64,000 bases of DNA, from the NCBI GenBank assembly GCA_032718475.1, contig JAUCBJ010008529.1:1-64000 (forward strand), read 5' to 3'. This stretch comes from Nemertoderma westbladi (lineage: Eukaryota; Xenacoelomorpha; Nemertodermatida; Nemertodermatidae). Shown here in pieces: positions 11,478 to 20,300 of the stretch. The notes under the pieces are model-generated. The model worked only from the letters and a program-made list of their open reading frames with translations, had not been told where the DNA came from and did no database searches. The translations under genes and the position numbers were made by a program. Within the stretch, counting starts at the first letter, position 1. Each line of letters opens with the position of its first letter.

Positions 11478-11877
11478 AATTCACGTGCTGCGCGAAGTCT
11501 TCATGTGCAGCATGAACTTTTCATGTGCCGCGTGAAGGCTTCTCATTCTGATCAAAAAGCTTTCCGAGGTGCTCGATTAATTAATGTGCCTTCCTTGCTT
11601 TCCTTTCCTTTCCTACGTGAAACCTTCACCTGCTGCGCAAATGTCTCACGTGCTGCGCGAAGGTTTCACGTGCTGCGCGAAGGTTTCACGTGCTGCGCAA
11701 AGCTTAATGTTCAATGTAAAGGCTTATTATAAAATTATGTGGAAATTTTTATATAATTTTGAATGTTTCTTAAGGTTATCTCATTATTCCATGACTATTT
11801 ATTACTAAATGACAAAATAGTATGCGATCAAATCAATACGCCAAAATGTAATTTGTTCACGTGCTGCGCGAAGTGTT
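11478..11877 (+). repeat. 20-bp subterminal repeats with E-box CACGTGCTGCGCGAAG
   Basis: About eight copies occur: three at 11480-11540 (two diverged), four close copies at 11628-11702 and one at about 11858. The best copies read CACGTGCTGCGCGAAGG. Repeats of this kind inside a DNA transposon may be transposase-binding sites; CACGTG is also the E-box for bHLH factors. Function is inferred only from arrangement. Confidence 0.65.
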
Positions 11878-12423
11878 TTTTGGCAAGCACTCTAAAATTA
11901 TTTTAACAGGTTGTTAAAAGTGGGTAGGGGTTTTTTTGAACCAAATTTCATGAAATCCATTGAGAAATCACAAAATGTGGATAGGGGATAACCAATTGGA
12001 AAAGAAAAGGAGATACCAGTACTGAAAATAGCGGGAACATTTGAAATATATTGTTCTTAAACTTTAAATGCGTTTATCTCGGAATTGTATTTTTCACATT
12101 CAAAATACTACTACTCAGCCATTTCTTAACCAATTTTCGAAATTTTTTTTTTGTTTGATTTCTTTTCGGGTTTTGATCAAAAGTTATCGGTTAGAATTTT
12201 GAATTGTGCCATATTAATTTCTTGAAATTAGTTAATATCTATTAAGTAATAATTAATATTAGTTAATAATATTTAAAAAATATTTAAGACCTAAATAAAA
12301 AATGTAACCGATAAGTTTTGTGGAGCCGAGGATGCTGATTCAGAAAAACCAAGTTTCGAAAATTTTCGCCCAAAATTGTGAGACTAGTAGTGTTTTTAGT
12401 GAAATTAACAATTTCGCTGGTGG

Positions 12424-12435
12424 CCGCTAGAGGGC
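12424..12435 (+). promoter_or_regulatory. CTCF-like core motif inside the TTAA element
   Basis: CCGCTAGAGGGC fits the conserved CTCF core (CC, three variable bases, AG, purine, G/T, GGC). It lies near the right end of the transposon. A single 12-bp match can arise by chance, and whether this organism has CTCF is unknown. Confidence 0.3.
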
Positions 12436-12552
12436 GACGCAAATTTGAAAATTTTTTTTTTGAACCCAATCTTTGGCCATATGTTAATCCCCCGAAAGGT
12501 ATAAAATATACAAAATTACACACAAGCAGAAATTATAGCCATTTGCAAAAAA

Positions 12553-12578
12553 GGTCCATAGGGGGGTGTACCCCCCCC
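12553..12578 (-). repeat. right terminal inverted repeat of the TTAA element
   Basis: On the minus strand it reads eight G, TACA, six C, TATGGACC, matching the left end for about 18 bp and then diverging. It is followed directly by the duplicated TTAA at 12579-12582. Confidence 0.85.
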
Positions 12579-13994
12579 TTAAACAAACTGAAAACATTGA
12601 AACGCAGAGTTAACAAATACCCCGAACACAACAAGCCACCACCATCTCTATTGAATAAACTACGAAATATGGAACACGAAATAAATACGGATCTAGAAAC
12701 TGACCAGGCTCAACATGAATGCAAACTAGCCAGTAGTCGCTCTATGCAACAACTCTATAAATACTTCAAATCTTTACGAAACACCAGTGCAATACCACCT
12801 CTTGTAACTTATAATGGGTATACCGCATGTACACCGGCAGAACAAGCAGACCTTTTTTCCGAATTCTTCCACTCAGTTTACAAAAAGCCAGCAATAAAAA
12901 CAGCAGCAATTACTCCTCCAACATTATCCCCCACTGAGGATCCCTACCACGATAATTTTATTGACGACTACGATGTGTCTGTATCCACTGTACAACTACT
13001 CCTAACATCACTAAATGTTACCAAAGCCAGAGGCCCCGATAACTTACCACCACGTTTCCTCCAACAACTAAGCGTACAACTAGCACCATCTTTATCTGCA
13101 TTATTTTTGGTGTTTAAAGACAACTGTTACTTTCCACGAGAATGGAAACATGCATCAATATCACCACGACATAAGAAGGGCAATAGAACTCCAGTACCGC
13201 TTTACCGTCCAATATCTTTACTTGCCATCCCCTCGAAAATGCTAGAACGATGTATCTACATGCCAATTTACAGCCATCTTCGTCCACTTTATCATCGCGC
13301 TCAGTACGGTTTTAGAAAAGGCCGCTCACCTGTTCTTCAACTGCTTGTGGTTTTAGATAAAATATATCACGCTATAGAAAATAATGATTCAACAATAGAA
13401 ATAATTTATCTAGACTTTCAAAAGGCTTTTGACTCTATATCTCATAGTTCGGTGCTACTAAAGTTATGGAAATTAGGAATTCGGGGAAAACTATGGGAAA
13501 TGATACGTAGCTATCTGTCAGATAGAACTCAATCAGTGAAAGTTGTGGATGCAGTGTCAAAAACTAAAGATGTTGACAGCGGGACTCCGCAAGGAAGTAT
13601 TCTAGCAACATTGTTATTCTTAGTAGAATCGAATGACCTACCGAACATTTGCACACAAACAGACCTTTATCTACTCGCTGACGATTGCAAACTTGTTTCC
13701 ATATATCCGACAACCAATCCCCCACAAATACAAGACGATTTAAATAAATTATCAGTCTGGGGTCAAAGTAACGGTCTTGAATTTAATATCAGCAAATGTA
13801 AACAACTTATCTTTCAAGGGCAGTCCAACGCAAAATTTATTAATAGCCATCCGATAGAACGAACCACCTCAGAAAAAGATCTGGGAGTCACCTTCTCATC
13901 GAATATTACCTGGACCGCTCACGTAACTGAAAAATGCAGTAAAGGAAACATAATAGGACAACAAGGAAACAACCTTCCAACTAATAAAACGTAA
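12579..13994 (+). pseudogene. LINE-2 reverse transcriptase domain
   Basis: This is the RT of the non-LTR retrotransposon, resuming the frame that stopped at the TTAA insertion. The visible motifs in order are KARGPDNLPP, YRPISLLAIPSKMLERC (motif 1-2), QYGFRKGRSPVLQLL, IIYLDFQKAFDSISH (motif A, catalytic Asp), SGTPQGSILATLLFL (motif B), LLADDCKL (motif C, with Leu where Tyr is usual before Ala-Asp-Asp) and SEKDLGVTFSSNITW (motif E). The segment after motif B reads LVESNDLP where the family usually has a YINDLP-like string, a sign of decay. The frame is lost near 13980. Confidence 0.85.
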
Positions 13995-14598
13995 CTGTGC
14001 ATCAAATCTTACCGCTCTATCGAAATTAAATATGTACAAATCTATGATTCTACCGATAATAACCTATGCATCACCATGTTGGTCTCCAAATAAACACGAC
14101 CTATCACGTATAGAGAGTCTACAACGACGTGCCACTATCTGGATACTACGAGATAATGAATCGACCTACACAGATCGGCTCAAATCACTTAACATACTCC
14201 CCCTTTCTCTCTACCTACAACTCCTAGATTTGATGACGCTGTCGAAGATTATCGCTGGAAAATGCGACATCAACTGGGAAGAACACCTCAAACTAAGCAG
14301 ACCATCAAACCAAAATACTCGTTCAAATGATCGGATCTTATTTAATGTTGTGCGGCCGAAGAAATGCAAGTCAGAACAAAACTTTTGGTTCCGAGTACCT
14401 TACATTGCAAATGTATTACCTAATCGAATCAATTTCTCAAACCATGTAGGGCTTAAATCTCGTCTGATCGATTTATTTTGGAGGTACTTCATTAAACACT
14501 ACTCAATTGATATTCCCTGTAGCTGGTCGGTGTGCTGCAGCTGCGTCTTGATGAACTGTAGAAATAATAACTCTCGTCTCGATGATTTATACCCATAG
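13985..14598 (+). pseudogene. LINE-2 C-terminal thumb and tail
   Basis: After a frameshift, the protein continues from about 13985 with MYKSMILPIITYASPCWSP (14032 onwards), a standard post-RT segment (LxxxxPxxxYxxxxW), then LQRRATIWILRD. It ends with a cysteine-bearing tail (WSVCCSCVLMNC) and a stop at 14596-14598. No further domain follows. Confidence 0.75.
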
Positions 14599-14668
14599 AT
14601 AACGACTTATATTCTATAATGCTTTATTTAATTAATACAAATTTTATTACACTTCACATCCACTCTAA

Positions 14669-14937
14669 CCCTTTTAATACGTATTTACTGCATCTCATTT
14701 TAAATTTAATACGCATATATTTTATCTCATTTCTACGAAATCAGAGACCGACCCTTTTATTACGTATTTACTGCATCTCATTTTAAATTTAATACGCATA
14801 TATTTTATCTCATTTTTACGACATCAGAGACCGACCCTTTTATTAATACGTATATATATATCTCATCTTATTTTAATACAAATATTTCTATCTAATTTCA
14901 TATAACATCCAGTCTTCTGACCCTTTTAACTTCTTCG
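14669..14937 (+). repeat. 83-bp tandem repeats in the LINE-2 3' UTR
   Basis: GACCCTTTTA-like starts recur at about 14669, 14752 and 14835, and a more distant one near 14928. Between them are TTTACTGCATCTCATTTTAA and ACGCATATATTTTATCTC. Two full copies and a diverged third are visible. Confidence 0.7.
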
Positions 14938-15170
14938 TTTAATCTCATAATTAGCACGGCCTTTTTGAGACCAATTACATACAGTAATAATTTTAACTCG
15001 ATGTATTTTAATGTACCTTAAATAATTATTAACTCATATTTTAAACTAAGTAATGTATGAAATGTATGTAATGTATCTTTTATGGGGGAAACCCCATCAC
15101 CATAAAATACTATAGTTAAATTGTCAATGCAGTCTTTGTTCAGTTCTAAGTTATGGTGTAAATTTATATT

Positions 15171-15190
15171 AATAATAATAATAATAATAT
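15171..15190 (+). repeat. (AAT)n tail of LINE-2
   Basis: About seven AAT units end directly before LINE-1 resumes. A short microsatellite tail is typical of CR1/jockey-like LINE 3' ends and fixes the 3' boundary of LINE-2. Confidence 0.8.
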
Positions 15191-15191
15191 A

Positions 15192-15242
15192 TTAAATCGC
15201 ATCAGAGATCCTATTGAGAGACTGTTACGTGCAATCACTTAA
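15192..15242 (+). pseudogene. LINE-1 reverse transcriptase, continuation after LINE-2
   Basis: The frame reads LNRIRDPIERLLR, which is the expected continuation of AAKLYDRSI at 8851 (the RT segment before the PNQ-GFR motif). It then meets a stop and a 17-C homopolymer. The remaining RT, thumb and 3' UTR of LINE-1 are missing. LINEs are normally 5'-truncated, so this 3' loss points to a separate deletion that ended beside exon 1. Confidence 0.75.
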
Positions 15243-15269
15243 CCCCCCCCCCCCCCCCCAACCCAATAG
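15243..15269 (+). promoter_or_regulatory. poly-C polypyrimidine tract and 3' splice acceptor of exon 1
   Basis: There are seventeen consecutive C, then AACCCAATAG with the AG at 15268-15269. Pyrimidine tract plus AG gives an acceptor in front of an open exon. An all-C tract is unusual, since U-rich tracts bind U2AF better, and the homopolymer length may be a sequencing artefact. Confidence 0.5.
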
Positions 15270-15503
15270 GTCTCTGCCAAAGCCCGATTTGATAGGCCAA
15301 AAGTTTTCCGCTTCGCTATGACGAAACCCGGTGAAGAAAGTTCCGACCTCGCCAGCACTCGCTCCTTGGTGATGACGTACAGCGAACGATTTCTAGCAAT
15401 GCAACCTGCGAAAGCGCAAAGTGAAAGGGAAGATATACTGATGGGGCGGATTCGCAGGGATGACGTCACACGAGCTTTACCGCACGAGAAGCTGCGTCTC
15501 TAT
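15270..15503 (+). CDS. host gene exon 1 (first visible), 78 codons
   Basis: This exon is open from the acceptor AATAG to the donor TAT|GTGAGT. Its phase is 0 at both ends, which fits the next exon. The sequence is mixed, charged and non-repetitive, for example FRFAMTKPGEESSDL and RRDDVTRALPHEKLRLY. No domain was recognised. An in-frame ATG at 15318 could be the translation start if this is the first coding exon, but the frame is already open from 15270 and a strong acceptor-like site precedes it. Membership of the CFAP92-like gene is inferred from strand, phase and proximity. Confidence 0.55.
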
Positions 15504-15570
15504 GTGAGTGAATGACATTATTTGAATCTATAATTTCCAATCTGCGATACCTAAGAGACTACAAGGTGGA

Positions 15571-16535
15571 CACTAACACCACTCCAGCCAACCTCACACC
15601 ACCCCAGCCAACCTCACACCACCCCAGCCAACCTTACACCACCCCAGCCAACCTCACACCACACCAGCCAACCTTACACCACCCCAGCCAACCTCACACC
15701 ACCCCAGCCAACCTCACACCACCCCAGCCAACCTTACACCACCCCAGCCAACCTCACACCACTCCAGCCAACCTCACACCACCCCAGCCAACCTCACACT
15801 ACCCCAGCTAACCTCACACCACCCCAGCCAACCTCACACTACCCCAGCCAACCTCACACCACCCCAGCCAAACTAACACACCACCGGCTAACCTCACACC
15901 ACTCCAGTCAACCTCACACCACCCCAGCCAAGCTCACACCACCCCAGCCAATCTCACACCACCCCGGCCAACCTCACACCACCCCAGCCAACCTGACACC
16001 ACCCCAGCCAACCTCACACCACCCCAGCCAACCTCACACCACCCAGGCCAACCTCACACCACCCCAGCCAACCTCACACTACTACAGCCAACCTCACACC
16101 ACCGCCAGCCAACCTCACACCATCCCAGCCAACCTCACACCACCCCAGCCAACCTCACACCACCCCAGCCAACCTCACACTACTACAGCCAACCTCACAC
16201 CACCCCAGCCAAGCTCACACCATCCCAGCCAACCTAACACACCCCCGGCTAACCTCACACTATCCCAGCCAACCTCACACCACCGCAGCCAACCTCACAC
16301 CACCCCAGCCAACCTCACACCACCCCAGCCAACCTCACACCACCCCAGCCAACCTCACACTACTACAGCCAACCTCACACCACCCCAGCCAACCTCACAC
16401 CATCCCAGCCAACCTAACACACCCCCGGCTAACCTCACACTATCCCAGCCAACCTCACACCACCCCAGCCAAACTGACACCACCTCAGCAAACCTAACAC
16501 ACCCCCGGCCAACATCACACCACCCCAGCCAACCT
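15571..16535 (+). repeat. intron 1 minisatellite, 20-bp unit, about 48 copies
   Basis: The unit is CCAGCCAACCTCACACCACC with a few substitutions (CTACTACAG, CATCCCAG and CCCCCGGCT variants recur, showing block duplication). It begins 67 bp after the intron 1 donor. A three-copy outlier is at 16816-16876. Because 20 is not a multiple of three, all three frames cycle through the same 20-residue peptide and stay open for long stretches; these are not genes. Confidence 0.95.
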
Positions 16536-16556
16536 CTACTACTACTACTACTACTA
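16536..16556 (+). repeat. (CTA)7 microsatellite at the end of the 20-bp array
   Basis: Seven CTA units directly follow the last 20-bp copy and mark the array edge. Confidence 0.9.
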
Positions 16557-16815
16557 GGATCGGCATGGTGCATTGCAGCTGCATTTTTAAGAATGCTGTA
16601 CCGGCTTGTCGACAAAATTGCGCCGCCACAACTCCCTATCACCCATGACATTTGCTAGATCATCCGCATCTTCAAGGCCAGTGTCCTTTAAGATGCGTCT
16701 CAAGAATGTCATGGGCTGTCAACCATGCTTATTCACTCCATGAGGAGGACATTATTCACTCCAAAGCACAAGATTATGCACTGGCTGGTCCTCACGGCGA
16801 AAGCAGTTGGCGAAA
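16557..16815. other. unique island between 20-bp repeat blocks
   Basis: This is 259 bp of non-repeat DNA between the main 20-bp array and the three-copy block at 16816-16876. It can be read in part as protein (for example MLYRLVDKIAPPQLPI and KIMHWLVLTAKAVGEN) with two in-frame stops, so it may be a decayed transposon fragment. No family was recognised. Confidence 0.35.
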
Positions 16816-16955
16816 ACCAACCTCACACCACCCCCCAGCCAACCTAACATACCCCCGGCCAACCTCACACCACCACACTGAGTTTGTAATTTGGAATTTC
16901 TGGTTAAAAATTACAGGAATTGGGAATCGATATATCTCATCTCAGTAAGATGCAG

Positions 16956-17056
16956 ACTTCGGACATACCTCACGGAGGTACCGATGATACTGCTGTACCT
17001 GTACCGGACAGCATCATAGCCATCCCCAAAGCCGATGCTGAAGTGGATGTCTCCAG
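16956..17056 (+). CDS. host gene exon 2, 101 bp
   Basis: The acceptor is taken as TGCAG at 16951-16955, 11 bp past another AG (TCTCAG), because the earlier site would put TAA in frame at phase 0. The exon reads TSDIPHGGTDDTAVPVPDS and ends VDVS plus two bases before GTGAGA (phase 2). It is acidic and low in hydrophobics, probably disordered linker. The next intron is only 140 bp. Confidence 0.6.
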
Positions 17057-17196
17057 GTGAGATTATGGTGTTCATTATGATTTATTATTTATTATTCGTT
17101 TTATAAAATATTGGCCAAAATTAATGAAGTTAAATTGTTTCTTAAGGGTGCTTGGGGTGTGCCTATTTACATAATCATATTATTTATGGGTTTTAG

Positions 17197-17351
17197 GTCA
17201 TTTAGTCGTCTCGGTAGTTTGGCAGCGAAGGGAAATACCAATCATATAACTCCAGCTGTTCCAAAGTCGAAACATACCGACACAAGTTCACGACAGAACA
17301 AAAAGACCAACAAAACAACAGAAAAACACACCAGCAGGAAGCTTGGCAAAG
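17197..17351 (+). CDS. host gene exon 3, 155 bp
   Basis: The acceptor is GGGTTTTAG at 17195-17196. Joined at phase 2 to exon 2 it reads RSFSRLGSLAAKG, then a lysine/threonine-rich stretch (SRQNKKTNKTTEKHTSRKLG) and ends at AAAG|GTGCTT (phase 1). The donor GTGCTT is weak, but phase 1 is exactly what exon 4 needs. The segment is likely a disordered basic linker. The 34-bp satellite starts only 10 bp beyond the donor. Confidence 0.6.
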
Positions 17352-17361
17352 GTGCTTACCA

Positions 17362-20300
17362 ATATACAGGCTATCTGTTATTACATTATGGCACGATATA
17401 CAGGCTATCTGTTATTACATTATGGCACGATATACAGGCTATCTGTTATTACATTAGGGCACGATATACAGGCTATCTGTTATTACATTATGGCACGATA
17501 TACAGGCTATCTGTTATTACATTAGGGCACGATATACAGGCTATCTGTTATTACATTATGGCACGATATACAGGCTATCTGTTATTACATTATGGCACGA
17601 TATACAGGCTATCTGTTATTACATTATGGCACGATATACAGGCTATCTGTTATTACATTAGGGCACGATATACAGGCTATCTGTTATTACATTAGGGCAC
17701 GATATACAGGCTATCTGCTATTACATTATGGCACGATATACAGGCTATCTGTTATTACATTATGGCACGATATACAGGCTATTTGTTATTAAATTATGGC
17801 GTGATATACAGGCTATCTGTTATTACATTAGGGCACGATATACAGGCTATCTGTTATTACATTATGGCCCGATATACAGGCTATCTGTTATTACATTATG
17901 GCACGATATACAGGCTATTTGTTATTACATTATGGCACGATATACAGGCTATCTGTTATTACATTATGGCACGATATACAGGCTATCTGTTATTACATCA
18001 TGGCACGATATACAGGCTATCTGTTATTACATTATGGCACGATATACAGGCTATCTGCTATTACATTATGGCACGATATACAGGCTATCTGTTATTACAT
18101 TATGGCACGATATACAGGCTATCTGTTATTACATTATGGCACGATATACAGGCTATCTGCTATTACATTATGGCACGATATACAGGCTATCTGTTATTAC
18201 ATTATGGCACGATATACAGGCTATTTGTTATTAAATTATGGCGTGATATACAGGCTATCTGTTATTACATTATGACACGATATACAGGCTATTTGTTATT
18301 AAATTATGGCGTGATATACAGGCTATCTGTTATTACATTAGGGCACGATATACAGGCTATCTGTTATTACATTATGGCCCGATATACAGGCTAGCTGTTA
18401 TTACATTATGGCACGATATACAGGCTAGCTGTTATTACATTATGGCACGATATACAGGCTATCTGTTATTACATTATGGCACGATATACAGGCTATCTGT
18501 TATTACATTATGGCCCGATATACAGGCTATCTGTTATTACATTATGGCACGATATACAGGCTATCTGTTATTACATTATGGCCCGATATACAGGCTATCT
18601 GTTATTACATTAGGGCACGATATACAGGCTATCTGTTATTACATTATGGCACGATATACAGGCTATCTGTTATTACATTATGGCCCGATATACAGGCTAT
18701 CTGTTATTACATTATGGCACGATATACAGGCTATCTGTTATTACATTATGGCCCGATATACAGGCTATCTGTTATTACATTATGGCCCGATATACAGGCT
18801 ATCTGTTATTACATTATGGCACGATATACAGGCTATCTGTTATTACATTATGGCACGATATACAGGCTATCTGTTATTACATTATGGCCCGATATACAGG
18901 CTATCTGTTATTACATTATGGCCCGATATACAGGCTATCTGTTATTACATTATGGCACGATATACAGGCTATCTGTTATTACATTAGGGCACGATATACA
19001 GGCTATCTGTTATTACATTAGGGCACGATATACAGGCTATCTGTTATTACATTATGGCACGATATACAGGCTATCTGTTATTACATTAGGGCACGATATA
19101 CAGGCTATCTGTTATTACATTATGGCACGATATACAGGCTATCTGTTATTACATTAGGGCACGATATACAGGCTATCTGTTATTACATTATGGCACGATA
19201 TACAGGCTATCTGTTATTACATTAGGGCACGATATACAGGCTAGCTGTTATTACATTATGGCACGATATACAGGCTATCTGTTATTACATTATGGCACGA
19301 TATACAGGCTATCTGTTATTACATTAGGGCACGATATACAGGCTATCTGTTATTACATTATGGCACGATATACAGGCTATCTGTTATTACATTAGGGCAC
19401 GATATACAGGCTATCTGTTATTACATTATGGCACGATATACAGGCTATCTGTTATTACATTAGGGCACGATATACAGGCTATCTGTTATTACATTATGGC
19501 ACGATATACAGGCTATCTGTTATTACATTAGGGCACGATATACAGGCTAGCTGTTATTACATTAGGGCACGATATACAGGCTATCTGTTATTACATTATG
19601 GCACGATATACAGGCTATCTGTTATTACATTAGGGCACGATATACAGGCTATCTGTTATTACATTAGGGCACGATATACAGGCTATCTGTTATTACATTA
19701 TGGCACGATATACAGGCTATCTGTTATTACATTAGGGCACGATATACAGGCTATCTGTTATTACATTAGGGCACGATATACAGGCTATCTGTTATTACAT
19801 TATGGCACGATATACAGGCTAGCTGTTATTACATTATGGCACGATATACAGGCTATCTGTTATTACATTATGGCACGATATACAGGCTATCTGTTATTAC
19901 ATTAGGGCACGATATACAGGCTATCTGTTATTACATTAGGGCACGATATACAGGCTATCTGTTATTACATTAGGGCACGATATACAGGCTATCTGTTATT
20001 ACATTATGGCACGATATACAGGCTATCTGTTATTACATTAGGGCACGATATACAGGCTAGCTGTTATTACATTATGGCACGATATACAGGCTAGCTGTTA
20101 TTACATTAGGGCACGATATACAGGCTATCTGTTATTACATTATGGCACGATATACAGGCTATCTGTTATTACATTATGGCACGATATACAGGCTATCTGT
20201 TATTACATTAGGGCACGATATACAGGCTATCTGTTATTACATTATGGCACGATATACAGGCTATCTGTTATTACATTAGGGCACGATATACAGGCTATCT

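Larger units (their letters stand above)
10948..12578. mobile_element. TTAA-target non-autonomous DNA transposon (piggyBac- or Kolobok-like), 1,631 bp
   Basis: TTAA at 10944-10947 and 12579-12582 flanks an element whose ends are inverted repeats: eight G, TACA, then six or seven C, followed by a diverged GGTC/GGACC. TTAA duplication is typical of piggyBac and Kolobok elements; the G-rich termini differ from the usual CCC start of piggyBac, so the superfamily is left open. There is no transposase ORF. The interior holds GTCT microsatellites (about 11087-11110 and 11220-11278), 20-bp CACGTG repeats, and a CTCF-like core. Taking the element out restores the LINE-2 reading exactly, which confirms both borders. 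Confidence 0.85.
8852..15191 (+). mobile_element. LINE-2: near full-length non-LTR retrotransposon, itself interrupted by a TTAA element
   Basis: The boundaries come from its host. LINE-1 reads into AAKLYDRSI up to 8851 and continues as LNRIRDPIERLLR at 15192, so everything between was inserted. The order is a 39-bp tandem array (8864-9938), APE endonuclease (9922-10714), linker, a TTAA element insertion (10948-12578), RT and C-terminus (12579-14598), a 3' UTR with 83-bp repeats, and an (AAT)n tail (15171-15190). Flanks ending in AGTATA (8846-8851) and AATATA (just before 15192) are possible imperfect target duplications. The RT and EN motifs put it in the CR1/jockey-like group. Several frameshifts make it inactive. 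Confidence 0.8.

Noticed and set aside
16939-16955. Exon 2 starting at the earlier AG (TCTCAG) near 16945
   Set aside because: At phase 0 it gives an immediate TAA; the AG at 16954-16955 keeps the frame from exon 1 open.
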